Assembly (NCBI GenBank): GCA_019744975.1
Contig: JAIETP010000014.1
Span: 186,001 to 250,000, forward strand
Reading direction: 5' to 3'
DNA from: Burkholderiales bacterium
GTDB lineage: Bacteria; Pseudomonadota; Gammaproteobacteria; Burkholderiales; SG8-41
Length of the DNA stretch: 64,000 nucleotides
Shown: one piece after another, positions 8,100-16,726 of the stretch
How the letters are laid out: each line of letters opens with the position of its first letter
Numbering within the stretch: position 1 is the stretch's first letter
Notes under the pieces: generated by a model
What the model saw: the letters and a program-made list of their open reading frames with translations, nothing else
Told to the model about the DNA's origin: nothing
Database searches by the model: none
Made by a program: the position numbers and the translations under genes

Positions 8100-9806
8100 T
8101 CACTCCGCGAGCTGGCTGCTGACGCGCATGGCTTCGTCAGGCGAGGTTCTGCCGGAAGCGGCGAGCAGAGCCGCATGGTGGCGCAGGGTGTGTTTGCCGA
8201 GCTGCTGGCGGGCGACCTGTATGAATTTCTGCACATCCTCCTGATTCGCGGCTTCCACCACCGGCTTGGTCATCTCCAGCATTTCATAAACGCCGGTGCG
8301 GCCGAGATAGCCGGTGCCATTGCAGTACGAACACCCGCGCCCGCGTTTGTAGACCTGTTTGTCGACTTCGTCACCGAGCGCGCCGCGCAACCATTCATGT
8401 TCGCCCGGCAAAGGCTGGTGATCCTCAATGCAGTTTTCGCAGATCACCCGGACCAGGCGCTGCGCAATCACCAGTTGCAGCGACAAGGCAACCATGTAAC
8501 GCGGTGCGCCCATGTCAAGCAGCCGCACCGGGGTGCTGGAAGCGTCGTTGGTGTGCAAGGTGGAGAACACCATGTGGCCGGTCATCGCCGCACGCAATCC
8601 GGTTTCAACGGTGTTTTCATCGCGCATCTCGCCCACCAGCACCACGTCCGGATCCTGGCGCAGGGCGGCGCGCAGCACACGATCAAATGTCAACTCGATT
8701 TTTTCATTGATCTGCACCTGGTTGATGCCGGGCAGGCGGTATTCGACCGGGTCCTCAACCGTGATGATCTTGCGTTCCTGGGTATTCAATTCGTTCAACG
8801 CCGCATACAGCGTTGTGGTTTTGCCGCTGCCCGTCGGTCCGGTGACCAGCACCATGCCGCTCGGCCGGCTGATCACTTCGCGGATCTTGACCAGCATGTC
8901 GGCCGGTATGCCGATGTTGTCGAGCCCGAGGATGCCGCTGCCCTGGTTCAGCAAACGCATCACCACGGATTCGCCATACTGGGTGGGCATGGTCGAAATC
9001 CGCACATCGACCGCGGCATTGCGGATTTTGATGGCAAAACGACCGTCCTGCGGCATGCGTTTTTCGGAAATATCCAGCCCGGACATCAGCTTCAGGCGGA
9101 GCACCACCGCCGAAGCGATCTTGGGGTCGGTTTCGGTCTGCAGATGCAGCACACCGTCGATGCGGAAACGGATCTGCAGCCGTTTTTCCTGGGGCTCGAT
9201 ATGCACGTCCGATGCACGCGCCTGGGTGGCGTCCTCGAACACGGTCTGCAGCAGCTTGACGACCGGCGCTTCTTCCGCGCCCGGCGTCGTGGTCAGCGCG
9301 CCGAAATCGGCAACGACGGCATCGCCCATGTCCGCCCCAAGCTCCTGGGCAAGACCGGTAATCTGCTCGGTGCGCCGGTAGCTGCGGTCAATCGCGCGCA
9401 GCAATTCGGTTTCGGTGACCACCGCAAGTTCGATTTCCCGCTTCAGCAGGCGCGTGATCTCGTCATAGGCGTTGAGATCCGTCGGGTCGGCCATGCCCAC
9501 GGTGTAAGCCTCACCCTTGTCTTCGAGCACCATGGCGCGGAAACGGCGCGCCTGGGTTTCCGGCAGCTTGGCCACCACGTCACGCTTGAAGTTGTAATGC
9601 TTGAGGTCGATATAGACCGCGCCCAGCTGCCGCGCCAGCGCCTTGGAAATCTGCTCCTCGGAGATAAACTTTTTCTCGATCAGCACATGGCCCAGCCGGC
9701 GCCCGGTTTTTTTCCCCTCTTCGAGGCCGAGTTTCAATTGCTCATCGGTCAGCAGTTTTTGCTGGACGAGAATGTCGCCGAGGCGGATTTTTTCAGGACG
9801 GGCCAT
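8100..9806 (-). CDS. mshE: MSHA pilus extension ATPase MshE
   Basis: This 568-residue GspE/PilB-type hexameric ATPase has an N-terminal MshEN domain (about 1-140) and a C-terminal ATPase with Walker A GPTGSGKT (323-330), an Asp/His-box region (TGHMVFSTLHTND), Walker B-like DPDVVLVGEMRD (385-396) and a four-Cys zinc site (C456, C459, C492, C495). It powers pilus extension from the cytoplasmic face, with MshG as partner. MshEN domains of this family bind c-di-GMP through two RLGxx repeats. Both repeats are visible (RLGDILVQQK and RLGHVLIEKK), but in each the usual Gly is Lys. It is the first gene of this MSHA cluster; the mshI-N genes are not upstream. Confidence 0.93.
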   Translation of the reverse strand: MARPEKIRLGDILVQQKLLTDEQLKLGLEEGKKTGRRLGHVLIEKKFISEEQISKALARQLGAVYIDLKHYNFKRDVVAKLPETQARRFRAMVLEDKGEAYTVGMADPTDLNAYDEITRLLKREIELAVVTETELLRAIDRSYRRTEQITGLAQELGADMGDAVVADFGALTTTPGAEEAPVVKLLQTVFEDATQARASDVHIEPQEKRLQIRFRIDGVLHLQTETDPKIASAVVLRLKLMSGLDISEKRMPQDGRFAIKIRNAAVDVRISTMPTQYGESVVMRLLNQGSGILGLDNIGIPADMLVKIREVISRPSGMVLVTGPTGSGKTTTLYAALNELNTQERKIITVEDPVEYRLPGINQVQINEKIELTFDRVLRAALRQDPDVVLVGEMRDENTVETGLRAAMTGHMVFSTLHTNDASSTPVRLLDMGAPRYMVALSLQLVIAQRLVRVICENCIEDHQPLPGEHEWLRGALGDEVDKQVYKRGRGCSYCNGTGYLGRTGVYEMLEMTKPVVEAANQEDVQKFIQVARQQLGKHTLRHHAALLAASGRTSPDEAMRVSSQLAE

Positions 9807-9857
9807 TCAGTTTTCGCTCAAAATGGGGAGTGATCAGGCAAACGCCGTGCCATCATT

Positions 9858-9891
9858 GATGTCGCGATTCGATGTCACGATTCGATATCAC
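9858..9891. repeat. 13-bp tandem repeat between mshE and trmL
   Basis: GATGTCGCGATTC is followed at once by GATGTCACGATTC and then the partial unit GATATCAC. It lies in the 179-base divergent gap that must hold the mshE and trmL promoters, so it could be an operator or a replication-slippage scar. Confidence 0.6.
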
Positions 9892-9985
9892 CTGTTTGGC
9901 CGCGCATTGCGCATGTTATTGATATTTAAGGATATCCGCTTAAGCGCCTGATGACAACCCGACAAACCCATTCTGCCGCCGTCTG

Positions 9986-10450
9986 ATGTTCGACATCGTG
10001 CTGTACGAACCGGAGATCGCCCCCAATACCGGCAACGTGATGCGGCTGGCCGCCAATACCGGCGCCAGACTGCACCTGGTCCGGCCGCTCGGATTCACGC
10101 TGAGCGACCGTACGCTGGCGCGCGCGGGTCTGGATTATGGGACACGCACCGCGATGACCGTGCATGACGACTGGCCGGCCTGTCTCGCGCATTTTTCCGG
10201 GCAACGCCTGCTGGCCGTCACCACCCGCGGCAAGATACGTTATGACTCCATCCAGTACCTTGCCGGCGATGTGCTGTTATTCGGTCCGGAAACCCGCGGT
10301 CTGCCGGCCGTCGTGCTGGATGGTTTGCCGGACAACCGGCGTCTGCGGCTGCCGATGCTCGCGGGCAATCGCAGCCTGAACCTGTCCAACGCCGTAGCGA
10401 TTGTGGTCTATGAAGCCTGGCGCCAGTGCGGCTTTGACAAAGGCGCTTGA
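9986..10450 (+). CDS. trmL: tRNA (cytidine(34)-2'-O)-methyltransferase TrmL
   Basis: This 154-residue SPOUT-family methyltransferase shows the family N-terminus (MFDIVLYEPEIAPNTGNVMR), the central FGPETRGLP motif and the C-terminal NRSLNLSNAVAIVVYE loop that forms the knotted SAM site. TrmL methylates the wobble 2'-O of tRNA-Leu isoacceptors. Length is typical. The gene is convergent with gpsA, whose stop lies five bases away, so the two transcripts probably overlap. The promoter must lie in the divergent region shared with mshE. Confidence 0.93.
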   Translation: MFDIVLYEPEIAPNTGNVMRLAANTGARLHLVRPLGFTLSDRTLARAGLDYGTRTAMTVHDDWPACLAHFSGQRLLAVTTRGKIRYDSIQYLAGDVLLFGPETRGLPAVVLDGLPDNRRLRLPMLAGNRSLNLSNAVAIVVYEAWRQCGFDKGA

Positions 10451-10455
10451 AAGTT

Positions 10456-11475
10456 TCAGCGGCCTGCCGAATTTGACCCGACAGTTGACCCGGCATGCTC
10501 CGGCTTGGGATCGCGTGCGAGCAACGCACGAACCACTTCAGCCGCCCGCCCCGGTTGTTCCAGCAAACGACACACCGCATCGGTAATTGGCATGTCGATG
10601 CCGCGCTCACGGGCACGACGGTGCACTTCGCCGGCGGTGTACACCCCTTCGGCGACATGGCCTAGGCCCGCCTGGGCTCTGGCCGCACTTTCACCCCGCG
10701 CCAGCGCGAGGCCGATCCGGCGATTGCGCGACAAGTCCCCGGTGCAGGTCAACAACAGGTCGCCGACGCCCGCCAGCCCCATGAAAGTTTCGGCACGTCC
10801 GCCCAGCGCCACGCCGAAACGGGTCATCTCCGCGAGTCCGCGGGTCATCAGTGCCGCGCGGGCGTTGAGGCCCAGGCTCAGCCCGTCGCAGACACCGGCC
10901 GCGATTGCGATCACATTTTTGACCGCTCCGCCGACTTCGACACCGATCACGTCATCGTGTGAATACACCCGCAACACCGGACCATGCAGGGCCTGCGCTG
11001 CGGCACTCGCCAGCTGGCGATTCGCCGCCGCCAAAGTCAGCGCGGCGGGAAGACCGGCGGCGACTTCCTGCGCAAAACTGGGGCCGGACAGCACGGCGCC
11101 GGCAGCAGCGCCCATCTCTTCGGCAAAAACCTCGTGCGGCAAGCGCGCGTCGGGGCGCTCGAAGCCCTTGCACAGCCAGATCACCGGTGTCGTGCAGCGC
11201 ATTTCACGCACAGCGCGCAGTGTCGCGCGCAAACCCGCGACCGGCACCGCGACAATCAGGTAATTGCAGCCGGTGATCGCGTGGCGCAAATCCGCGTCCG
11301 GCTGCAGCGCATCGGGAAATCCGCAGCCGGGCAGATAGCGGTCATTGCTGCGGCGTTTCCGCATCGCCTCGATTTGGACCGGATCGCGCGCCCACAAGCT
11401 GACCGCATGACGGGCCGCCAGATTGATGGCAAGGGCGGTGCCCCAGGCGCCGGCGCCCAATACGGTGATTTTCAC
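10456..11475 (-). CDS. gpsA: NAD(P)+-dependent glycerol-3-phosphate dehydrogenase
   Basis: This 339-residue protein has an N-terminal Rossmann motif GAGAWGTA (7-14), the WLCKGFE and [10 protein letters not shown] phrases of the family, the catalytic-Lys segment [13 protein letters not shown], and the C-terminal [14 protein letters not shown] region. It makes sn-glycerol 3-phosphate for phospholipid synthesis in the cytoplasm. The start is GTG (11475), which gives the normal [13 protein letters not shown]-terminus. It is followed upstream by the SH3 gene, secB, grxC and a rhodanese on the same strand, a conserved betaproteobacterial order. Confidence 0.96.
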   Translation of the reverse strand: MKITVLGAGAWGTALAINLAARHAVSLWARDPVQIEAMRKRRSNDRYLPGCGFPDALQPDADLRHAITGCNYLIVAVPVAGLRATLRAVREMRCTTPVIWLCKGFERPDARLPHEVFAEEMGAAAGAVLSGPSFAQEVAAGLPAALTLAAANRQLASAAAQALHGPVLRVYSHDDVIGVEVGGAVKNVIAIAAGVCDGLSLGLNARAALMTRGLAEMTRFGVALGGRAETFMGLAGVGDLLLTCTGDLSRNRRIGLALARGESAARAQAGLGHVAEGVYTAGEVHRRARERGIDMPITDAVCRLLEQPGRAAEVVRALLARDPKPEHAGSTVGSNSAGR

Positions 11476-11521
11476 GATTCAGCCGCGCGTTCGACGAGTC
11501 CTGCGGCGACGGACATGCCGG

Positions 11522-12010
11522 TCATTCGCCCCAGACATCGGCGGCACGCACATAACCGGCGCTGCCGTCGCGGTGTTTGACATGAACCCACCCCGCGCTC
11601 GCAGCCTCCAGCCTCTCCAGCAGCAGATCACGCTGGGCTTCAAACACAACGGGCGCGTCATCGGCGGGTTTCTGCCGCACGGTTGCCGCCGTCCGGAGCA
11701 ATACGTTGCGCTTATTGTCCAGCGCCTTGGTTTCAGCCCAGGACAGGGTGCCGGCGGCATCGCGCACCTTGACCCAGCCCTCGACCTGCACCACGACTTC
11801 CAGCGGATAACCGCGGCTGACAATATAGAGTTTGCGCGCTTTCGCCGACGGCGCGTCATAGAGCACCACTGCAGCCTCGGCCGCGGAACGGAAATCCGCG
11901 GCGCCCGCTGCCGCTGCCTGGCCGAAAACCAGAACCGCCGCGATAACGAGGGTGCGTGCAGCATTGACGGGGTTGCGTACCGAAGTTACGAAGTTGCGTA
12001 ACATAGCCAT
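11522..12010 (-). CDS. SH3 domain-containing exported protein
   Basis: This 162-residue protein has a signal peptide (hydrophobic TLVIAAVLVFGQAAAAGAA after a basic start) and bacterial SH3-like repeats: about 35-95 (VVLYDAPSAKARKLYIVSRGYPLEV-type) and about 100-160 (LLRTAATVRQKP ... GWVHVKHRDGSAGYVRAADVWG). Such domains usually bind peptidoglycan or peptides in the periplasm. I chose ATG 12010, four bases after the secB stop; ATG 12004 is also possible. Its place between secB and gpsA is common in betaproteobacteria, but no specific role is known to me. Confidence 0.85.
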   Translation of the reverse strand: MAMLRNFVTSVRNPVNAARTLVIAAVLVFGQAAAAGAADFRSAAEAAVVLYDAPSAKARKLYIVSRGYPLEVVVQVEGWVKVRDAAGTLSWAETKALDNKRNVLLRTAATVRQKPADDAPVVFEAQRDLLLERLEAASAGWVHVKHRDGSAGYVRAADVWGE

Positions 12011-12014
12011 CACT

Positions 12015-12482
12015 TCAGGTCGGCGCGCCGACCTTGGCCGCCTGCTCCTGCTGCAGCTGGCGAACACGCTCCTGGTACGCCGCATCGAAATTCATGTGCT
12101 GCAGCAGCACCGGCGGGAATCCGGCGCGGGTGATCAGGCTGGCCACCGCTTCGCGCGCATAAGGCAGCAACGTGCCCGGGCACAACACCCCGAGTACGGC
12201 ATCGAGTTCCTGCGGCGGCAGGTTGACGATCTGGAAAATTCCAGCCTGCGCAACCTCCACCAGAAATGCGGTCTTGTCCTTGAGCTTGGCGGTCACCGTC
12301 ACCGTCAGCACGGCTTCGTAGAGGCCCGGCTGCTCCAGAGGGCCTGCCCCGTTGTGGACATTGATTTCAATCTGCGGAGTATCACGCTCCAGGAAAACCT
12401 GCGGCGCATTGGGAATTTCCAGCGACAGATCCTTCAGGTAAATCTTCTCGATGCCAAACTGTGGTTGCTGCTGCTCACTCAT
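12015..12482 (-). CDS. secB: Protein-export chaperone SecB
   Basis: This 155-residue protein has the SecB signature: QFGIEKIYLKDLSLEIPNAP at the N-terminus, then VHNGAG in the middle and the conserved CPGTLLPYAREAVASL segment, then GFPPVLLQHMNFDAAY. The tetramer keeps preproteins unfolded and delivers them to SecA. A ribosome site (GAGGAA) precedes ATG 12482. It is in the same orientation as grxC and the rhodanese upstream, forming a likely operon with short gaps. Confidence 0.97.
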   Translation of the reverse strand: MSEQQQPQFGIEKIYLKDLSLEIPNAPQVFLERDTPQIEINVHNGAGPLEQPGLYEAVLTVTVTAKLKDKTAFLVEVAQAGIFQIVNLPPQELDAVLGVLCPGTLLPYAREAVASLITRAGFPPVLLQHMNFDAAYQERVRQLQQEQAAKVGAPT

Positions 12483-12522
12483 TGCGGAAATTCCTCGGGG
12501 CTTAGTTGGGGTTTGTTAAAAA

Positions 12523-12777
12523 TCACGATGCGAGCAGCGGATCGAGCTTGCCGGCGCGGTCGAGCGCGGCGAGGTCATCGTAGCCGCCGACATGGGTGTC
12601 GCCGACGTAAATCTGCGGCACCGTGCGACGACCGGTTTTTTCCATCATCGCCGTGCGTTCGGCCGGATCAAGGTCGATGCGGATTTTTTCGATCTCGGCG
12701 CCCTTGGCCTGCAGCAGGCGCTCGGCCATCTGGCAGAACGGACAAACGGCGGTGGTGTACATGCGAACCCTGGCCAT
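12523..12777 (-). CDS. grxC: Glutaredoxin 3
   Basis: This 84-residue glutaredoxin has the redox motif CPFC (12-15), the TVPQIYVG cis-Pro motif and the GGYDDL glutathione-binding turn. It reduces mixed disulfides with glutathione in the cytoplasm. ATG 12777 gives MARVRMYTTAVCPFC, the normal N-terminus; the upstream open extension overlaps the rhodanese gene. It lies 16 bases after that gene and 40 before secB. Confidence 0.95.
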   Translation of the reverse strand: MARVRMYTTAVCPFCQMAERLLQAKGAEIEKIRIDLDPAERTAMMEKTGRRTVPQIYVGDTHVGGYDDLAALDRAGKLDPLLAS

Positions 12778-12793
12778 GGCCCCTGATCCCCCG

Positions 12794-13228
12794 CTATCTT
12801 TTCTCGAGCGGCATGCCGCCCTGCACCCAGGCAGCGATGCCGCCCTGCAGGTTGACCGCTTCGTTGAAACCACCGCGGCGCAGCACCTGCACCGCAACGC
12901 TGGAGCGCACTCCGCTGCGGCACACCACGAGCAGCGCCCGGTCCTTGAATTTTTCGAGTTCCTTCAGACGCTCAGCCAGCTGCTTCTCGGGCACATGCCG
13001 GGCGCCGGCGATATGCCCGGCTTCGTATTCCCCGGTATCGCGCACGTCGATCACCAGCGCGTCCTTGCGGTTGATCAGTTGCACGGCCTCGACAACGCCC
13101 ACTTCACGCCCGGCGCGGAATGGACGCATCACCATTGGCCAGAGCAGCATCAGGCCGGTGGCAACCGCGCCACCGAACAACATCATGTTGAACGGATTTT
13201 TCTGCAGAAAAACGATGAATGATTCCAT
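12794..13228 (-). CDS. Membrane-anchored rhodanese-like protein
   Basis: This 144-residue protein starts with a hydrophobic anchor (about 13-33, MMLFGGAVATGLMLLWPMVM) and continues as a single rhodanese domain with VIDVRDTGEYEAGHI and the active-site loop CRSGVRSS. The Cys implies sulfur transfer or a related thiol reaction near the membrane. The gene heads the grxC-secB-gpsA cluster, a standard betaproteobacterial arrangement. The physiological sulfur donor is unknown. Confidence 0.9.
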   Translation of the reverse strand: MESFIVFLQKNPFNMMLFGGAVATGLMLLWPMVMRPFRAGREVGVVEAVQLINRKDALVIDVRDTGEYEAGHIAGARHVPEKQLAERLKELEKFKDRALLVVCRSGVRSSVAVQVLRRGGFNEAVNLQGGIAAWVQGGMPLEKR

Positions 13229-13236
13229 GAAAGGCG

Positions 13237-15048
13237 CTATTTGACGGGCTGTGGCGTGGACGGCGATTCTATCAGAGGAAGGAAACGCGCCGGGTGCTCA
13301 CGGGCAAGGCGCGCCAGATCACGTTCGAATTCCGGCGGCACAGCCGGGTAGACCCGCCGCACACGAGCCAGCAGTGCCTGCGCCTCCGGCAAACGCCCGG
13401 CCAGCGCCAGCAGCAGCACCTGGCGATAAACCAGCACGGAAACCGGGGTAAACCGGATCACCCGCCCGTTCAGCAGCAAGCGCCCCGACAGGTTTTCCTC
13501 CGCCACCGCCGATGGAAACGCCGTGAACAATTCGACATAAGGGGTCAACAGTGCATTTTGGTGCAGCCGCGTCATCACCGCGGCAAAATCAACGCTGCGG
13601 ATCTGCTCGGGCGAAGGGCGGAGCACCGACTCAAACCGGCGATAGTCGTTCCATAAAATGCCGAGGTTCCAGGCGCCGACAAGAATCACCGTGGCGGCAA
13701 AAGCCCGTCCGACCCGCGCCAGGCGCGGCACAAAAACCGGGCCTCCACCAAGGCCCAGCAGCAATGCGGCGATGCCGAGAAAATAGGCATACCAAAGCGG
13801 ATATTCCAGCATGCTGTGTATTGCGAATACGCCGAGGGTCGCCAGCAACCACCATAACCGGGCATCGGGCCTGATTTTGAACACGACAACCGCCCACGCC
13901 GCCACTGGTGTCAAAAACAGTATCAGGCCGGTTAAGCCGGTCTCTGCAAACAACTGCAGCAGTATGTTGTGCGTGTTGTTATAAAGGCCCGGCGGGGCAA
14001 TGATGCCGGGTTCGGTAATGAAATCGAAATAGCGCCCTGAAAATGCTCCCCAGCCGACTCCAAGCAGAGGGTGCTCCAGAGCAATCGGCCAGGCTGCGCT
14101 CCACAGCCCGAGACGATCCGTAACACTCTCTGCCCCGGAAAACAGGCGCTCGACGGCGGTGACCGCGACCCCTTGAGAAGGCTTGAGCCAGCCTGCCCCG
14201 ACCGCGGCCTGCAATACGTAATGCAATATCAGGAACATGCCCGCCCACAGAAACAGGCGTCGCGCCGGGCTGTCGCCGGATGCCGATCGCAGCCAGACCG
14301 CAAAACCAAATGCCGCCAGCAGGTAGAGCCAGGGACTGCGTGATCCCGACACCCCCAGCACAAACAACAGCGGCAGACTGCAGATGACCGCGACAGGCAG
14401 CGGCAAACGGCCGCGGCTGTGGAGATACGCGAAACTCAGCAATCCCAGCGTTGTATAGGCTGCAAAGTGGTTGGGCTGTGCCAGATTGCCAAATATTGCA
14501 GCGCCGTGCAGACGCACAATAAAAGCATTCAGTGGCGTGATGATGTTGAAATACTGGATCACGCCGATCGCCGCGCTCAGCAGCGCGCCTGCCGCAAGGC
14601 TGGTCGCGATTACCGAATACACGGTCTCCATGCCGCAGACCCGCACCAACGCCCGCGCCGCAATCATCAGCAAACCCGCCCAGACCAGATACAGGGCGCC
14701 GGTGAGTGCATGCCCGAAATAAGGCGACCAGCCGAGTGCGCCGTGGATGATCAGCAACAAGGCCAGCGCAAAAGGCCCGAGCACGACCCACGGTATCCCG
14801 GCAGAAATCCAGGCCCGGGAATCGAGCAATACGATCATCACGCCCAGCCCCAGCGCAAACGCCAGCCATTCGGTGTAAAACGCAGTCAGCGGGTATTGAT
14901 GGAACGGCTGCAGGAACGGGAGTACGCAAAGCAGCGCGACGCAGGCCAGACTGGCGTAAATCAGCGGACCACGCGCAGTGGCCTGATCGGTGGCGTGCTC
15001 CGTTGCGTACTCAGTTGCGTGATCAATGATCTGATTCAAGGACGACAT
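13237..15048 (-). CDS. PglL/Wzy-type O-antigen ligase family protein
   Basis: This 603-residue polytopic membrane protein has about a dozen hydrophobic segments. The N-terminal phrase PFHQYPLTAFYTEWLA resembles the PglL signature, and the LYNNTHNILLQLFAETG segment contains the conserved His of the Wzy_C ligase domain. A soluble C-terminal tail (about 480-603) follows. PglL enzymes transfer lipid-linked glycans to pilins and other proteins in the periplasm, while related proteins ligate or polymerise O-antigen. The nearby MSHA locus makes pilin glycosylation plausible, but that is inference. Residues 10-26 are a four-residue repeat (ATEYATEHATDQAT) from a 12-bp tandem repeat. Confidence 0.82.
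   Translation of the reverse strand: MSSLNQIIDHATEYATEHATDQATARGPLIYASLACVALLCVLPFLQPFHQYPLTAFYTEWLAFALGLGVMIVLLDSRAWISAGIPWVVLGPFALALLLIIHGALGWSPYFGHALTGALYLVWAGLLMIAARALVRVCGMETVYSVIATSLAAGALLSAAIGVIQYFNIITPLNAFIVRLHGAAIFGNLAQPNHFAAYTTLGLLSFAYLHSRGRLPLPVAVICSLPLLFVLGVSGSRSPWLYLLAAFGFAVWLRSASGDSPARRLFLWAGMFLILHYVLQAAVGAGWLKPSQGVAVTAVERLFSGAESVTDRLGLWSAAWPIALEHPLLGVGWGAFSGRYFDFITEPGIIAPPGLYNNTHNILLQLFAETGLTGLILFLTPVAAWAVVVFKIRPDARLWWLLATLGVFAIHSMLEYPLWYAYFLGIAALLLGLGGGPVFVPRLARVGRAFAATVILVGAWNLGILWNDYRRFESVLRPSPEQIRSVDFAAVMTRLHQNALLTPYVELFTAFPSAVAEENLSGRLLLNGRVIRFTPVSVLVYRQVLLLALAGRLPEAQALLARVRRVYPAVPPEFERDLARLAREHPARFLPLIESPSTPQPVK
14978..15025. repeat. 12-bp tandem repeat in the 5' end of the ligase gene
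   Basis: Four 12-bp units follow one another: GTGGCCTGATCG, GTGGCGTGCTCC, GTTGCGTACTCA and GTTGCGTGATCA. Because 12 is a multiple of three, copy-number change would keep the frame and only alter the cytoplasmic N-terminal tail. Confidence 0.75.
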
Positions 15049-15202
15049 CGGCTAGGCGCGGTGTGTATGCCGTTGGCGGCGGGCGACGATACGTACACTG
15101 CTGGCTGTTCGGTCATGACTTTCGACTTTCCCTGCGCGCCCAAGCGGGTGGAAATGATTTAGAATCCCATTGTATCGCAATTTAAAAAATATCATTAAAA
15201 TC

Positions 15203-16726
15203 ATGAAGATAACACCGGTATTACTGGTGATACTCGACGGTTTCGGCCATCGCGAAGCCTGTGACGACAACGCCATCTGCCAGGCTCGCAAACCGCACTG
15301 GAATTTCCTCTGGAAAACCGCGCCGCACACCATCATCGATGCCTCCGAAAAATGGGTCGGGCTTCCGGCACAGCAAATGGGCAACTCCGAAGTCGGCCAC
15401 ATGAACATCGGCGCCGGACGCGTGGTCTATCAGGATTACACCAAGATCGAGCATGCCATTGAAACCGGTGAATTCGCCGACAACGCGGTGCTGAAGTCCG
15501 CGATCAGCCAGTCCCGCAACGGCGCGCTGCATGTGCTGGGACTGCTGTCACCGGGCGGCGTACACAGCCACGAATCGCAGATCCACGCCCTGCTCGACCT
15601 CGCCGCCAAAGGCGGTGCAAAACAAGTCTGCGTGCATGCCTTCCTCGACGGCCGCGACACGCCGCCGCAAAGTGCCGAGGCCTCGCTGGTCGCGCTGCAG
15701 GACAAATGCCGGGCGCTGGGCCAGACGCAAATCGCCTCGATCTGCGGCCGCTATTTTGCGATGGACCGCGACCAGCGCTGGGAACGCCTGCAGGCCGCCT
15801 ATGAGCTGATCACCGCCGGCATTGCGCCGTATTCCGCACCGGATGCACTGTCCGGGCTCAAGGCCGCCTACGCCCGCGGCGAGACCGATGAATTCGTGAA
15901 AGCGACCGTCGTCGGCCGGCCGGTACGCATCAACGACGGCGACGCCGTGGTGTTCATGAACTTCCGTTCCGACCGCGCGCGGCAACTGACCTCCGCGCTG
16001 ACAGACCCCGCGTTCAGCGGCTTCGCGCGCAAACACCCGCCCAAACTCGGCTACTACTGCACACTGACCAGTTACGGCGAAGATTTCGCGCACATACCCG
16101 CGGCATTCGGCCCGCAGCAGATCCGCGAGGGTTTCGGTGAATACCTGGCGCAGCAGGGCTTGCGCCAGCTGCGCATCGCCGAAACGGAGAAATACGCGCA
16201 TGTGACGTACTTTTTCAACGGCGGCGTGGAAACACCATACCCCGGCGAGGACCGCGTGCTGGTGCCCTCGCCCAAGGTGGCCACTTACGACCTGCAACCC
16301 GAGATGAGCGCGCGCGAAGTCACCGACAAGCTGGTCGCCGCGATCAAGTCACGCCAGTACGATGCCATTGTCTGCAATTACGCCAATGGCGACATGGTCG
16401 GACATACCGGCAACCTTGCCGCCGCCACCCGCGCCATCGAAGTGCTGGACGAATGCATCGGGCGCATTGTCGAAGCCATGCGCGACATCGGCGGTGAAGT
16501 GCTGATCACCGCGGATCATGGCAACGCCGAAACCATGCGCGATGAAGAATCGCAGCAGCCGCACACCGCGCATACCCTCAACCTGGTGCCGCTGCTCTAC
16601 ATCGGCCGCAAGGCGCAGATCGCCGACGGCGGCGCGCTGCAGGATGTCGCACCCACGCTGCTCGCCATGATGGGCCTGCCCAAGCCCGCGGCGATGACGG
16701 GGCGCTCGCTGCTCGAGTTTGCGTGA
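15203..16726 (+). CDS. gpmI: 2,3-bisphosphoglycerate-independent phosphoglycerate mutase
   Basis: This 507-residue enzyme of the alkaline-phosphatase superfamily interconverts 3- and 2-phosphoglycerate with two Mn ions. Visible signatures are LDGFGHRE with the first metal Asp, MGNSEVGHMNIGAGR with the phosphorylated Ser, the FLDGRDTPP motif, NFRSDRARQ, and the C-terminal metal residues in NYANGDMVGHTG and TADHGNAE. Length is typical. I chose ATG 15203 to give MKITPVLLVILDG; an upstream in-frame ATG lies in AT-rich leader sequence. No clear Shine-Dalgarno is visible. It overlaps envC by four bases. Confidence 0.96.
   Translation: MKITPVLLVILDGFGHREACDDNAICQARKPHWNFLWKTAPHTIIDASEKWVGLPAQQMGNSEVGHMNIGAGRVVYQDYTKIEHAIETGEFADNAVLKSAISQSRNGALHVLGLLSPGGVHSHESQIHALLDLAAKGGAKQVCVHAFLDGRDTPPQSAEASLVALQDKCRALGQTQIASICGRYFAMDRDQRWERLQAAYELITAGIAPYSAPDALSGLKAAYARGETDEFVKATVVGRPVRINDGDAVVFMNFRSDRARQLTSALTDPAFSGFARKHPPKLGYYCTLTSYGEDFAHIPAAFGPQQIREGFGEYLAQQGLRQLRIAETEKYAHVTYFFNGGVETPYPGEDRVLVPSPKVATYDLQPEMSAREVTDKLVAAIKSRQYDAIVCNYANGDMVGHTGNLAAATRAIEVLDECIGRIVEAMRDIGGEVLITADHGNAETMRDEESQQPHTAHTLNLVPLLYIGRKAQIADGGALQDVAPTLLAMMGLPKPAAMTGRSLLEFA

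Noticed and set aside
8175-9833. 552-codon plus-strand frame opposite mshE
   Set aside because: His/Arg-rich shadow of a gene with full ATPase motifs on the minus strand.
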